Position numbers and translations under genes: made by a program. Source: Clostridium chrysemydis (GTDB lineage: Bacteria > Bacillota > Clostridia > Clostridiales > Clostridiaceae). Taken from it: DNA of 64,000 bases. The stretch lies in assembly GCF_015234215.1 (NCBI RefSeq), contig NZ_JADEKP010000001.1, positions 1,426,001 to 1,490,000 of the forward strand, in the 5' to 3' direction. Below, piece by piece: positions 39,829 through 50,396 of this stretch. The notes under the pieces were generated by a model. The model made no database searches and was not told where the DNA came from. It was given only the letters and a program-made list of their open reading frames with translations. The stretch's first letter is position 1, and the number at the start of each line of letters is the position of its first letter.

Positions 39829-41598
39829 TTACCCCTTATTCATATTAAGGTCTGCATTAATTTTACTAAGTTCTTTAGCAACCTTAATTGATTCTTCAAA
39901 CATTCCCTTTTTCTCAAATTCCTTTAGCTTTTGCTTTAACTTTTGGGTCTTTTTCTTTAGTTTAAAACTTCTGATCTGCTTTATGTAATCTAAAATAACT
40001 CTTTTAGCATCATTAGCTTTTAAAACTTCCATCTCTTTAATTATTACCCATTCTTTAGATGATTCAACATCATCACAGTTAAGCTCAACGTATGAAGAAA
40101 TATCCTTAATAGATTTCTCTCTACCCTCTTTTATTAAATTAAATATTTTGCTATGAGCTTTTAAGTTTAGCTCATCACTGTCTATAAGTCCAATGATTGT
40201 ATTAAAATCATCTTCGTTAAGCATTAGTTTAAGAAGCGACTTCTCAGCCTTCATATAACTAGGCTCCACATATAATTTTGTTCCATTTTGTTCCTTTTCA
40301 TACATAGTAGCCTCATTTTTTCCTTTTGAACTTCTCGAAAGCAAGTCGTATAAGGCTTGTTCTTTAAGCCCTGTATCTTCTGAAATACTTTTAATATATA
40401 CACTTTGTTCGACAGGATTTAATCCTAAAAGAATTTCAGTAACCCTATTACCATACTCAACTAAGGCCTGATTGTCTTTAAAATCAATACCTTCTTTTGC
40501 TCTTCTAAGTCTGTATCCAATAAGAGTTTCTGAATTATGAGCTAACTTTAAAAATGCGTCTTTCCCATTGCTTCTTACAAACTCATCTGGATCTTTACCT
40601 TCTGGTATACTTAATACCCGAACATCAAATCCAGCATCTTTTAATATTTCTAATCCTCTAAGTGTTGCAGTTTGACCTGCTACATCAGCATCATAAGAAA
40701 TAATTACTTTATCAGCATACCTTTTAAGAAGTCTTGCTTGATTTACTGTAAGTGCTGTTCCTAAAGAAGCCACAACATTTGTAATTCCATGTTGATTTAA
40801 ACTTATTAGGTCCATATACCCTTCAACTATAATGAAATATCTTTCTTTAAGTTGATTTTTTATTGCAAAATTTAACCCGTATAAGTTAGTTCCTTTGTGG
40901 AAAACCATAGTTTCTGGCGAATTTAGATATTTAGGTTTAGAATCATCTAAGACTCTACCTCCAAATCCAATAACTTTACCTTTAATATCAAATACAGGAA
41001 ACATAACTCTATTTCTAAATCTATCGTAAATAGTTCCTTTTTGACTTTTAAGTACAAGCCCTGCTTCTAATAGAATATTATCATTAAAGCCTTTTCCTTT
41101 AAGGTAAGTTCTAAGGTTTTGCCATCCATCTTTTGCAAATCCTAAACCAAATCTTTTTATAGTGCTCTCTTCTATACCTCTTCTAATAAAATATGATTTT
41201 GAAATCCTATCCCTTTGAAGATTTGAAAAGAAAAATCTAGCCGCTTCGACATTTGCTTTGTAAAGTATTTCTTTTTTCTTTGAAACTACACTACTTTCTC
41301 CATCGCCTAAGTCTAGAGTTATATTAGCTCTTTCAGCTAGAACTTTACACGCTTCTATAAAATTTAAGTTTTTTTGCTTCATTACAAAAGTTAAGACATT
41401 ACCAGCTTCGCCACAACCAAAACACTTATATATCTGTTTATCTTGTGATACACTAAATGATGGTGATTTTTCACCGTGAAAAGGACATAGTCCCATATAA
41501 TTTCTTCCTGATCTTTTAAGTCTAACAGTTTCTGAAATTACATCAACGATGTCATTTTCCTCTTTTATTCTTTCAATTGTTTCCTCTTGAATACGCAA
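39829..41598 (-). CDS. dnaG: DNA primase DnaG, TTG start with sequestered ribosome-binding site
   Basis: Synthesises RNA primers at the fork. The 589-residue protein has the zinc-binding domain (Cys38, His41, Cys59, Cys62), the RNA polymerase core, the TOPRIM domain ([13 protein letters not shown]; later [10 protein letters not shown]) and a C-terminal DnaB-interaction region rich in Lys. Start is TTG (41598-41596). The Shine-Dalgarno AAGGAG can pair with CTCCTT just before the start, a short hairpin that would reduce initiation. It overlaps no other gene; rpoD follows. Confidence 0.93.
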   Translation of the reverse strand: MRIQEETIERIKEENDIVDVISETVRLKRSGRNYMGLCPFHGEKSPSFSVSQDKQIYKCFGCGEAGNVLTFVMKQKNLNFIEACKVLAERANITLDLGDGESSVVSKKKEILYKANVEAARFFFSNLQRDRISKSYFIRRGIEESTIKRFGLGFAKDGWQNLRTYLKGKGFNDNILLEAGLVLKSQKGTIYDRFRNRVMFPVFDIKGKVIGFGGRVLDDSKPKYLNSPETMVFHKGTNLYGLNFAIKNQLKERYFIIVEGYMDLISLNQHGITNVVASLGTALTVNQARLLKRYADKVIISYDADVAGQTATLRGLEILKDAGFDVRVLSIPEGKDPDEFVRSNGKDAFLKLAHNSETLIGYRLRRAKEGIDFKDNQALVEYGNRVTEILLGLNPVEQSVYIKSISEDTGLKEQALYDLLSRSSKGKNEATMYEKEQNGTKLYVEPSYMKAEKSLLKLMLNEDDFNTIIGLIDSDELNLKAHSKIFNLIKEGREKSIKDISSYVELNCDDVESSKEWVIIKEMEVLKANDAKRVILDYIKQIRSFKLKKKTQKLKQKLKEFEKKGMFEESIKVAKELSKINADLNMNKG

Positions 41599-41797
41599 GG
41601 AGAAATCTCCCTCCTTACCTTTATATTTTTTGCAACTTATATTTTATTCGACACTATTTTTACATTTCCTTTTTTTATTAGGAAAGTTTTTATAAGATTT
41701 TTATCGTCTTTTATTACTATTCTTCTTTATATTATAAAATCCTCTTTTTTATGATAATTTTATCTTTCCATAATATCCGCTTTTTATTCCTATTTTT

Positions 41798-42808
41798 TTA
41801 TTTTTTTCCAAATAATTGTTCATATAAGTTATCACAAAATTCATCTGTCATTCCCGCTACATAATCGGCTACAGCACGAGGGTTCCCTTCTTCTTTTGCA
41901 ATAGTTTTAAAAAGCTCTGGCATAAGGTCTATTCTACCCATATAGTAATTTAAGATAGCTTCCATTTTAACTTTTACTATTTTCCTCTCTTCTTTTAAGA
42001 AATCGCCACCATAAATATTTTGGAACATAAATTTTCTAAGTTTAAGCATAGCATCATCAACTTCTTTACTAAGTCCAACTTGGAATTTTCCTTCGTCTAA
42101 TAATTTATTCGAGTTATTTATGAAGTCGTGAACTAAAGTATTTATTCTTTCTTCGTTAGTCTTACCTAAAACTTTTACGCATTCTTTAGGAAGGTCTTCT
42201 TCTTTTAAAAGCCCAGCTCTTATAGAATCATCTATATCATGATTCAAGTAAGCTATTTTATCAGAATATCTAACTACTACTCCTTCTAAAGTTATTTGAC
42301 TGTTTTTACCTCCAAGTCCACTATGTTTTAAAATACCATCTAAAACTTCTTTAGTTAAATTTAAACCTTCACCTTTTCCTTCAAGTTTAGTTAAAACTCT
42401 AACGCTCTGCTCTGAGTGAGAAAAGTGTCCTAAAAATTCTTTAAGTACATCTTCTCCTGCGTGTGCATAGGCTGAGTGTCCTACGTCGTGACCTAGTGCT
42501 ATAGCTTCTATTAAATTTTCATTTAATCCTATTCCAACTCCTATATCTCTAGCTATAGCGCTTACTTCTAAAGTGTGAGTAAGTCTATTTCTGTAGTGCG
42601 CTCCCTTTTTAACTGTGTAAACTTGACTTTTATCTTTTAGTCTTCTAAAAGCTTTAGAGTTAATTATTCTATCTCTATCAACCATGAATGCATTTTTATA
42701 ATCATCTAACTTTTCAAAACTCTCTCTTCCAAGAGTTTCTTTAGATAACTTTCCTTCTTTTCTTAATGTCAAACTCTCAATTCTTTCAATATTCTCTCTT
42801 ACATTCAT
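41798..42808 (-). CDS. dgt: Deoxyguanosinetriphosphate triphosphohydrolase-like protein
   Basis: HD-domain dNTP triphosphohydrolase that removes the triphosphate from dGTP. The 336-residue protein starts MNVRENIERI (ATG at 42808, GAGGTG upstream). HD motifs: RLTHTLEVSAIAR, then GHDVGHSAYAHAGE with paired His/Asp, and YSDKIAYLNHD. The gene lies just upstream of dnaG on the same strand, in the usual clostridial order. Confidence 0.9.
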   Translation of the reverse strand: MNVRENIERIESLTLRKEGKLSKETLGRESFEKLDDYKNAFMVDRDRIINSKAFRRLKDKSQVYTVKKGAHYRNRLTHTLEVSAIARDIGVGIGLNENLIEAIALGHDVGHSAYAHAGEDVLKEFLGHFSHSEQSVRVLTKLEGKGEGLNLTKEVLDGILKHSGLGGKNSQITLEGVVVRYSDKIAYLNHDIDDSIRAGLLKEEDLPKECVKVLGKTNEERINTLVHDFINNSNKLLDEGKFQVGLSKEVDDAMLKLRKFMFQNIYGGDFLKEERKIVKVKMEAILNYYMGRIDLMPELFKTIAKEEGNPRAVADYVAGMTDEFCDNLYEQLFGKK

Positions 42809-42979
42809 TTTTTTCACCTCTAATTACTTATTCTATCTTTACCACCTATATTCTCAAAATATTACACTAAGTTATTATTTGCATTTTTATAAATATTATT
42901 ATTTTTATATTTATATTCTAATTTTTATTTTTCACTAATATTATAATATTAAGTACAAAAATTATAGGAGGATTCTGTT

Positions 42980-44041
42980 ATGAGCAAAAAACCTTCTTCT
43001 AAACAAAATATTTTTTCTGAAGAATATGTTAAAAAAAATATTTTGCATCATTATGACTTAGAAGATTCCACTATCGGTTTAATAAAATTTAAAGACACTC
43101 AAAAGCATCGCGCTGTTTATAAAATTTCATCTAAAAGCGCTGCCTTTTGCCTAAAAAAAATATATTTTAACGAAGATAGCTTACTGTTTGTTTATTCTGC
43201 ACTTCAGTGGTTATGGAAAAAAGGAATAAAAACACCAATTCTACTAAACACTAAAGACGGTTTAAAATATGTAAAACATGATGGAATGATTTTTATACTT
43301 ACACCTTGGGTCGACGGATATAAATGTGACTTTGATAATTTAGACCACATTATTCTTTCTGTTAGACAGCTTGCCCACATTCACAACAGCTCAAGAAGCT
43401 TTTTCCCTATTAAAGGAAGTGAAGATAGAGTAGGTCTAAATAGCTACTACATATCTATCTTAAAACATTTTAATCATTTACTTACTTCATACAATAAAGC
43501 TGTATCTACTAAAGATAAATTTTCAAATATCTTTTTAGAAAATTTTGAAGATAATTTATTTCTTGCAAAAAAATCTTTAGAGATTGCATCTCATATTGAT
43601 GATGATGAACTTTCTAAATCTATCTGTCACGGCGACTACGTTAGTAAAAATATACTTTTTGATAACGATAATAATATTTGGGTTATAGATTTAGATAAGT
43701 GTAAATACGATTATTCTATTCGTGACCTAGGTTATTTTTTAAGAAGACTCCTTAGACGAGACAACACTTGTTTCAACTTAGAACTTGCACTATCTCTACT
43801 AAGAGAATACAACTATCACTCTAAGCTTACCCCATCTGACCTTAGATATCTAGTGACTTATATAAGTTTTCCACAAAAGTTTTGGAAAATTTCAAAAGAT
43901 TACTTCAAAAATATAGGAAAATGTAATAAAACCGCCTTTATTACCCTTCTTATGAAGAGTAATGAAAAGCTTAACTTTCAAATTGACTTTGTAAAAGAAA
44001 TAATTCCAAGAATTGAAAAAGAATATAATATAACATTATAA
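42980..44041 (+). CDS. CotS-family spore coat kinase-like protein
   Basis: The 353-residue protein has the aminoglycoside-phosphotransferase-like fold of CotS/YutH: ADP-binding N-lobe (AVYKISSKSAAFCLKKI), then ICHGDYVSKNILF (catalytic-loop Asp and Asn) and the metal-binding WVIDLDKCKYD. Family members are spore coat proteins. It stands alone on the + strand, between dgt and ppdK, with a good AGGAGG site. Its expression is expected to be sporulation-linked, but no specific sigma box is clear. Confidence 0.85.
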   Translation: MSKKPSSKQNIFSEEYVKKNILHHYDLEDSTIGLIKFKDTQKHRAVYKISSKSAAFCLKKIYFNEDSLLFVYSALQWLWKKGIKTPILLNTKDGLKYVKHDGMIFILTPWVDGYKCDFDNLDHIILSVRQLAHIHNSSRSFFPIKGSEDRVGLNSYYISILKHFNHLLTSYNKAVSTKDKFSNIFLENFEDNLFLAKKSLEIASHIDDDELSKSICHGDYVSKNILFDNDNNIWVIDLDKCKYDYSIRDLGYFLRRLLRRDNTCFNLELALSLLREYNYHSKLTPSDLRYLVTYISFPQKFWKISKDYFKNIGKCNKTAFITLLMKSNEKLNFQIDFVKEIIPRIEKEYNITL

Positions 44042-44071
44042 AAGGTCTATCGGATAATTCCGATAGACCTT
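44042..44071. terminator. Bidirectional terminator between cotS-like and ppdK
   Basis: A perfect 12-bp stem (44042-44053 with 44060-44071) with a 6-nt loop and T/A-rich flanks terminates both convergent genes. Confidence 0.75.
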
Positions 44072-44079
44072 AAAATTTA

Positions 44080-46707
44080 CTATCTTTTATTTTTAACTTG
44101 AGCCTGCGCTGCTGCAAGTCTTGCTAATGGAACTCTAAATGGAGAACAAGAAACATAATCTAAACCTATATTGTGACAGAACTCTACTGATGAAGGATCT
44201 CCTCCATGTTCTCCACAAATTCCAAGTTTAATATCTTTTCTAGTTTCCCTTCCTTTAGAAGCTGCCATTTCAACTAACTGCCCTACTCCATTTTGATCTA
44301 GTTTTGCAAATGGATCTTGCTCATAAATTTTACTATCATAGTATGAATTTAAGAACTTAGCTGCATCATCTCTTGAGAATCCAAATGTCATTTGAGTTAA
44401 ATCATTTGTTCCAAATGAGAAGAATTCAGCTTCTTTAGCTATACTATCTGCTGTAAGTGCAGCTCTTGGGATTTCAATCATTGTTCCTACTTTGTAGTCA
44501 ACTTTAGTTCCCTTTTCTTCCATAACTTCTTCTGCTGTTTTAACAACAACATCTTTAACAAACTTTAATTCTTTTACATCTCCTATTAAAGGAATCATTA
44601 TCTCTGGAACTACTTCATATCCTCTTTCAACAGTTACCGCAATTGCAGCTTCTATTATAGCTCTAGTTTGCATCTCTGCAATCTCTGGATAAGTTACAGC
44701 TAAACGACAACCCCTGTGTCCCATCATTGGGTTAAATTCATGCTTGCTATCTACTTCTGACTTAATATCATCAACACTAACATCTAATTCTTTTGCTAAG
44801 TTTTTCATATCCTCTAAAGTATGAGGTAAGAATTCATGAAGTGGTGGGTCTAAAAGTCTTATAGTAGCTGGCATTCCTTTAAGTGCTTCGTATATAGCTA
44901 TAAAGTCAGCTCTTTGCATTGGAAGTATCTTATCTAATGCTTTTTTTCTATCTTCTAAAGTTTTAGCTAAAATCATTTCTCTAACTGCTAATATTCTATC
45001 TTCTGCAAAGAACATATGCTCAGTTCTGCAAAGTCCTATTCCCTCTGCACCAAACTCAACAGCTTGTTTTGCATCTCTTGGAGTATCAGCATTAGTTCTA
45101 ACTTTTAACTTTCTTATTTCATCTACCCATTCCATAAATGTTTTAAAATGTCCTGTTATTTCAGGAGTTACAGTTTTGATTTTCTCTGCATATACATTTC
45201 CTGATGTACCATCTATTGAAATGTAATCTTCAGCGTTATAAACTTTACCGTTTACTTCTAAAGTTTTCTTTTCTTCATTTACTTTTAGTGCGCCACAACC
45301 AGCTACACAGCAAGTTCCCATTCCTCTAGCTACAACTGCTGCGTGAGAAGTCATTCCCCCTCTTACAGTTAAGATACCTTGTGCAGCTATCATACCTTCT
45401 ATATCTTCTGGTGAAGTTTCAAGTCTTACTAAAACTACATTTTCACCATTTTGAGCTCTCTCTTTTGCTTCTTCTGCTGTAAATGCTATTTTACCGCATG
45501 CAGCACCTGGAGAAGCTGGAAGCCCCTTAGCTACTGGAGTAGCTCTCTTTAAATCTTCATCATAGAAAGCTGGGTGTAATAATGTATCTAATTGCTTTGG
45601 CTCTACCTTTAAGATAGCTTCCTCTTTAGTTAAAGTACCATCTTCAACTAAGTCAACAGCTATTTTTAAAGCAGCTTGAGCTGTTCTTTTACCATTTCTA
45701 GTTTGAAGGAAGTATAATTTACCTTCTTCTATAGTTATCTCCATATCTTGCATATCTCTATAATGCTTTTCTAAAGTATTAACTATATCAATAAATTCTT
45801 TATATATAACTGGATTTTGCTCTTCTAATTGAGCGATTGGAAGTGGAGTTCTTATTCCTGCAACAACGTCTTCGCCTTGTGCATTCATTAAATATTCTCC
45901 GTAGATTTCATTTTCACCATTAGCTGGGTTTCTTGAGAAGACAACTCCTGTTCCTGAAGTTTCCCCCTTGTTACCAAACACCATTTGTTGAACGTTAACA
46001 GCAGTTCCCCACTCTGATGGTATATCGTTTAATCTTCTATAGACATGAGCTCTAGGGTTGTCCCAAGATCTAAATACAGCAGTTATAGATTCTATTAATT
46101 GCTTTTTAGGGTCTTGTGGGAAATCTTCACCCTTTTCTTTTTTGTAGACTTCTTTAAAATTCTTAACTAGTTCTTTTAAGTCGTCAGCAGTTAAATCTGT
46201 GTCAACTTCTACACCTTTAGCTTCTTTAGCTTTGTCGATTTCATCTTCAAAAAGCCTTTTTTCTACTCCCATAACTACGTCTGAGAACATTTGTATGAAT
46301 CTTCTGTATGAATCATAAGCAAATCTTGGATTGTTTGTTTGTTCTGCTAAAGCTACAACCGCTTCATCATTTAATCCTAGATTTAATATTGTATCCATCA
46401 TACCTGGCATTGAAACTCTTGCTCCTGACCTTACTGAAACAAGTAGTGGATTAGTAGTGCTTCCAAACTCTTTGCCTGTTATTTCTTCAAGATATTTCAT
46501 AGAGTTTTCTATTTCATCAATAATTGAAGATGCTACTACTTTTCCATCATCATAATACTTTGTACACGCTTCTGTTGTAACAGTGAAACCTTGAGGAACT
46601 GGTATTCCTAAATTAGTCATCTCTGCTAAATTTGCCCCTTTTCCTCCTATAAGATTTCTCATAGATGCATTTCCCTCTTTAAAAAGGTATACGTATTTTT
46701 TCTCCAT
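44080..46707 (-). CDS. ppdK: Pyruvate, phosphate dikinase
   Basis: Interconverts PEP, AMP and PPi with pyruvate, ATP and phosphate, a central step of clostridial glycolysis. The 875-residue protein starts MEKKYVYLF (ATG at 46707, AGGAG 8 nt upstream). The N-terminal ATP-grasp domain includes GGKGANLAEM; the swivelling His domain has the catalytic His in GGMTSHAAVVARGMGTCCV (about 455); the C-terminal PEP-binding barrel includes RTEHMF and the catalytic cysteine region CGEHGGDP. The CcpN-like gene just upstream probably regulates it. Confidence 0.95.
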   Translation of the reverse strand: MEKKYVYLFKEGNASMRNLIGGKGANLAEMTNLGIPVPQGFTVTTEACTKYYDDGKVVASSIIDEIENSMKYLEEITGKEFGSTTNPLLVSVRSGARVSMPGMMDTILNLGLNDEAVVALAEQTNNPRFAYDSYRRFIQMFSDVVMGVEKRLFEDEIDKAKEAKGVEVDTDLTADDLKELVKNFKEVYKKEKGEDFPQDPKKQLIESITAVFRSWDNPRAHVYRRLNDIPSEWGTAVNVQQMVFGNKGETSGTGVVFSRNPANGENEIYGEYLMNAQGEDVVAGIRTPLPIAQLEEQNPVIYKEFIDIVNTLEKHYRDMQDMEITIEEGKLYFLQTRNGKRTAQAALKIAVDLVEDGTLTKEEAILKVEPKQLDTLLHPAFYDEDLKRATPVAKGLPASPGAACGKIAFTAEEAKERAQNGENVVLVRLETSPEDIEGMIAAQGILTVRGGMTSHAAVVARGMGTCCVAGCGALKVNEEKKTLEVNGKVYNAEDYISIDGTSGNVYAEKIKTVTPEITGHFKTFMEWVDEIRKLKVRTNADTPRDAKQAVEFGAEGIGLCRTEHMFFAEDRILAVREMILAKTLEDRKKALDKILPMQRADFIAIYEALKGMPATIRLLDPPLHEFLPHTLEDMKNLAKELDVSVDDIKSEVDSKHEFNPMMGHRGCRLAVTYPEIAEMQTRAIIEAAIAVTVERGYEVVPEIMIPLIGDVKELKFVKDVVVKTAEEVMEEKGTKVDYKVGTMIEIPRAALTADSIAKEAEFFSFGTNDLTQMTFGFSRDDAAKFLNSYYDSKIYEQDPFAKLDQNGVGQLVEMAASKGRETRKDIKLGICGEHGGDPSSVEFCHNIGLDYVSCSPFRVPLARLAAAQAQVKNKR

Positions 46708-46787
46708 TCTCAATACTCCTCCGTTCAATACTAAAGTTATATATACTATCAGGAGAATTTTAGCCCCCCTGTAGTTAGCAAATTAAG

Positions 46788-47420
46788 TTAATCTCTTTCC
46801 CCTAATTTAACAAACAATTTAGTAACATTAGTTTTTGAAACCTTACCTACTATTTTAAATTGTTCTCTTTCCTCAGTAGTAACTTTTTCAACAATTGGAA
46901 TACTGTCAATTTCGTGTTCTATTATTTTTTTCGCTATATCATAAGCTTGATCTTCTACAGACCCGCATACAATGTTTGGCATTCTAGTCATTATTACTCC
47001 AACTGGAACTTTATGAATATCTGTACCTCCTATTGCAATTTTAAGAAAATCCTTTCTTGAAACCGCACCTGTCAAAAATCCTTCGTTTTCTACAAATAAT
47101 GTACCTACATCATTTAAGAATAAGTATACGATTGCATCGTACACTGTAGTAGATTCACTAACTATGGAAGGTTTTGACATAATGTCACCAACTTTTATCT
47201 CGTTTATATATTCATTTATAAAGCTATTTTTAGATTTATTAGAATATATATAACCTACTTTAGGTCTAGCATCGAGCGTTCCTATCATAGTTAGTATCGC
47301 AAGGTCTGCCCTAAGTGCTGCTCTCGTTACGCCAAGCTTTTCTGCTATTGCCTCACTAGTAATTGGCTGTCCCTCTTTTACTAACCTTATAATTTCTTCT
47401 TGTCTATCTGACAACTTCAA
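46788..47420 (-). CDS. CcpN-type HTH/CBS regulator of ppdK
   Basis: The 210-residue protein starts at a TTG (47420, GAGGG upstream) as MKLSDRQEEIIRLVKEGQPI, giving the usual CcpN length. It has an N-terminal winged helix (about 1-60) and two CBS domains (about 75-195: VGDIMSKPSIVSESTTVYDAI; GVIMTRMPNIVCG). CBS pairs bind adenine nucleotides, suggesting energy sensing. It lies 80 bp upstream of ppdK on the same strand. Confidence 0.85.
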   Translation of the reverse strand: MKLSDRQEEIIRLVKEGQPITSEAIAEKLGVTRAALRADLAILTMIGTLDARPKVGYIYSNKSKNSFINEYINEIKVGDIMSKPSIVSESTTVYDAIVYLFLNDVGTLFVENEGFLTGAVSRKDFLKIAIGGTDIHKVPVGVIMTRMPNIVCGSVEDQAYDIAKKIIEHEIDSIPIVEKVTTEEREQFKIVGKVSKTNVTKLFVKLGERD

Positions 47421-47621
47421 ATTTATCCCTCTTTCTAATCTAAAAAGGGAATTATCAGACAATTCAGATTTTTGGAAAATTTTGCTTAATCTAATTATAC
47501 CATTTTACCGTTATTTTACTATAACCATTTTCCTTTAAATTCTTTTGAATTTTCTGTTTATTCCCTTTTTGTTTATTTTATCTAGTTATTGCACGTCTTT
47601 TCTCTCTATTGCTTTAAAATT

Positions 47622-48227
47622 CTACTCTTCATCAAACTTAACTGTATAAGTATAAACAGTTTCATCACCAGTGTAAACTTTACCTTTTTCACCTTTTGGG
47701 ATTCCTCTATCTTTTACTTCTGAAATCTTTTCTTTTGCAGCTTCGCAAACTTCTGAAGCTTTACCTTTAGCTTCATCGTATGCTTTTTTAACATATTGGT
47801 TTATAACTTCTACACTTCCATCAGCTTTAGTAATTTCTATTGTTATTTTAGTTGCTACTGCTGCTATTACTCCAAAAGCAAGAACTGGTGGAAGTACTAT
47901 AGCTATAACAGTTGCAGCAATACCAGCGTTTACTGGAACATCTACTAAAGTTTGATCTTCTTTTTTAATCTTGATTCTACTAACGTTACCTTTTTCTATT
48001 AACTCTTTAAGGAAAGTTTTAAACTCTTCAACAGACTTTACTCCTTTGCCTTCTGCATCTTCTTTTGCTTTAAAGTTATCATTAACTAATACTGCACTTT
48101 CTTCAATGTAAATTAATGCATCTAAAACATTTCCAGAAGTGTGTTCTAGTGCTTCTTTAGCTACAGCATAGCTAACTCCAGTTCTTTCTCTGATTTGATC
48201 TACTTTTTCTAATGTTATTTCGCTCAT
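47622..48227 (-). CDS. DUF4342 protein with N-terminal UBA-like domain
   Basis: The 201-residue protein starts MSEITLEKVDQIRERTGVSY (ATG at 48227, AAGGAG upstream). Residues about 1-45 form a UBA/TS-N-like helix bundle (YAVAKEALEHTSGNVLDALIYIEE); the DUF4342 core (about 65-140) has a hydrophobic Ala/Val/Ile segment (about 105-135) that may insert in the membrane; the C-terminal region is a lysine-rich helix. Function unknown. It is coupled to recO. Confidence 0.8.
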   Translation of the reverse strand: MSEITLEKVDQIRERTGVSYAVAKEALEHTSGNVLDALIYIEESAVLVNDNFKAKEDAEGKGVKSVEEFKTFLKELIEKGNVSRIKIKKEDQTLVDVPVNAGIAATVIAIVLPPVLAFGVIAAVATKITIEITKADGSVEVINQYVKKAYDEAKGKASEVCEAAKEKISEVKDRGIPKGEKGKVYTGDETVYTYTVKFDEE

Positions 48228-48232
48228 TACTA

Positions 48233-48973
48233 TCACTCCTTCAAATAATTTAACATTTCTAAGCTTTTAGGTTTTTTTGCATAGTTTGACGATATTATAA
48301 ATGTTGTAACTTTTGCAATTTCTCTTTTTATATCATCTGATAAGTTTAGCATATAAATTTTATCTTGCCTCATATTACTTAAAAATCTCAAAGCATTATA
48401 AGTTCCCTTAGATATAAATAAACCATGATTTTTAGGGCATTCTTCACAAATCCCTCCAAAGTTTGATAAACTTATGTAATTTGCAGTTTTTAATTTTTTT
48501 CTACAAATAGCACAGTTATCTAGCATAAGTCCATAACCTGTTGCTTTTAAAAGTCTAAGTTCAAAAGATCTTATAAGTAATTCGTAATCTATAGCATCAG
48601 TATTTAATAAATATAAAGCTGTTAAAAAATCTTTATATAAAATACTGTTACTTTCCCCATCTAAAAGTGCTATATCTATAAGCTCTGAAAGATAGGAAGC
48701 GTAAGTAAGCTTTTCTAAATTACTCATAAGCCCTCCAAAGGAGTTTTGAATCTTTCCCTCTCTAAGGTTAAATAAATTCTTCCCTTTAAAGACCATATAC
48801 TCTGCATAGCATAAAGGTTGAGTAACTGAAAATAAGTTACTTTTACTCTTTTTAGCTCCTTTTGCTATACAAGTAATTTTTCCAAACTTTTCTGTAAATA
48901 ACCATACCAATTTGTCATTTTCCTTGTAGTCTTGCACTTTTATAACAACACCACCAGTTTCTAATAGTGACAT
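48233..48973 (-). CDS. recO: DNA repair protein RecO
   Basis: Mediates RecA loading in the RecFOR pathway. The 246-residue protein has the N-terminal OB fold (MSLLETGGVVIKVQDYKEND, about 1-80) and the C-terminal zinc region with CAICRKKL and CEEC (about 153-180). It follows era, the usual order in Firmicutes. Confidence 0.92.
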   Translation of the reverse strand: MSLLETGGVVIKVQDYKENDKLVWLFTEKFGKITCIAKGAKKSKSNLFSVTQPLCYAEYMVFKGKNLFNLREGKIQNSFGGLMSNLEKLTYASYLSELIDIALLDGESNSILYKDFLTALYLLNTDAIDYELLIRSFELRLLKATGYGLMLDNCAICRKKLKTANYISLSNFGGICEECPKNHGLFISKGTYNALRFLSNMRQDKIYMLNLSDDIKREIAKVTTFIISSNYAKKPKSLEMLNYLKE

Positions 48974-48994
48974 TAAACCATCCCCTGCCTATTA

Positions 48995-49885
48995 CTACTT
49001 TTGCTTTTTGTAACCAAGTTCCTTTAGTAATAGTGCATTATCTCTCCACTCTTTTCTTACTTTTACCCAAATTTTGATATTAACTTTAGACCTTAAGAAT
49101 CTTTCAAGTTCGTATCTTGCAGTTTCTCCGATTTTCTTTAAAGTTTGCCCATTTTTACCTATAATGATTCCTTTATGCGAATCTTTTTCACAAATTAAAT
49201 CTACTTCTATGTGGTAAGTTCCATTTTCTTTTTGCTTCATTTGAATTACATCAACAGCTATACCGTGTGGAACTTCATCTCTTAAGCATCTTAAAGCTTT
49301 TTCTCTAACTATTTCAGAAACTACAAATCTTTCTTGAACATCTGTAATCATATCTTCTGGGTAGTATTTAGGTCCTTCTGGTAATTCTTTTACCATAAGG
49401 TCTAATAATTTATCTACGTTTTTACCTTTAACTGCTGAAATAGGAACTATTTCATCAAATTCAAATTCTTTTGAAAAATCTGCTAAAGTTTTTGCAACTG
49501 CATCTTGAGTAAATTCATCTATTTTATTTAAAACTAAAAATACAGGACATTTTTTTCCTTTAAGAGTTTCTAAGATAAATCTATCTCCTCTTCCTATTTC
49601 ATCTCCTGGGTTAGTTAAAAATAAAACTAAATCTACATCTTTAGTTGATTCTTTTGCTGAGTTTACCATGTACTCACCTAGCTTGTGCTTTGGTTTATGT
49701 ATACCTGGTGTATCCACGAATATCATTTGATAATCATCTGTTGTTAATATTGTTTGAATATTATTTCTTGTTGTTTGTGGTTTGTTTGAAACTATTGAAA
49801 GTTTCTCACCCATTATATAATTTAATAAAGTTGATTTACCTACGTTAGGTCTTCCGACTATTGATACAAATCCTGATTTAAACAT
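48995..49885 (-). CDS. era: GTPase Era
   Basis: Ribosome-assembly GTPase binding 16S rRNA 3' end. The 296-residue protein starts [19 protein letters not shown] (ATG at 49885, AGGAGG upstream): G1 [10 protein letters not shown]3 [11 protein letters not shown]4 NKID and a C-terminal KH domain with [11 protein letters not shown]. It lies downstream of cdd, as in many Firmicutes. Confidence 0.95.
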   Translation of the reverse strand: MFKSGFVSIVGRPNVGKSTLLNYIMGEKLSIVSNKPQTTRNNIQTILTTDDYQMIFVDTPGIHKPKHKLGEYMVNSAKESTKDVDLVLFLTNPGDEIGRGDRFILETLKGKKCPVFLVLNKIDEFTQDAVAKTLADFSKEFEFDEIVPISAVKGKNVDKLLDLMVKELPEGPKYYPEDMITDVQERFVVSEIVREKALRCLRDEVPHGIAVDVIQMKQKENGTYHIEVDLICEKDSHKGIIIGKNGQTLKKIGETARYELERFLRSKVNIKIWVKVRKEWRDNALLLKELGYKKQK

Positions 49886-49898
49886 TTTTCCTCCTAAA

Positions 49899-50297
49899 TT
49901 AGCCAAGGTCTTTTTTTGTAAATGAACCTGGCATTAACTCTTCTATAGTTTTAACTATATAATCATTTTCATTTTTAATTATATATACTTTTACATCTCC
50001 ACTTTCTGCAAACTCAGTTAGTACCTGTCTGCAAATACCACATGGATATGTGTAGTTATTTGGATCACCTATTAAAGCTATTTCTTTTAAAACCCTATTA
50101 CCCTCTGATACGGCTTTAAAAACAGCAGTCCTTTCAGCACAGTTAGTTCCACCAAATGAAGCGTTTTCTATATTACACCCAGTATAGATTTTACCATCTT
50201 CAAATAGCACTGCAGCTCCTACTTTAAAGTTTGAGTATGGGCAGTATGCCTTTTCTCTCGCTTCTATTGCTGATTTAATTAATTCTTTACTGTTCAT
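49899..50297 (-). CDS. cdd: Cytidine deaminase
   Basis: Deaminates cytidine and deoxycytidine in pyrimidine salvage. The 132-residue tetrameric-type enzyme has the zinc ligands Cys in NCAERTAVF and in PCGICRQ, with the catalytic Glu in CAE. The ATG at 50297 is 9 nt after AGGAGG; another ATG two codons earlier is too close to the site. Confidence 0.94.
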   Translation of the reverse strand: MNSKELIKSAIEAREKAYCPYSNFKVGAAVLFEDGKIYTGCNIENASFGGTNCAERTAVFKAVSEGNRVLKEIALIGDPNNYTYPCGICRQVLTEFAESGDVKVYIIKNENDYIVKTIEELMPGSFTKKDLG

Positions 50298-50396
50298 CTT
50301 CATAAACCTCCTAGCCTCAACACTCTAAATTAAATAGTATATACTATTTAGTCTTTTCATTATAACACTAATAATAAAATTAAAAAAGTATGTGGT

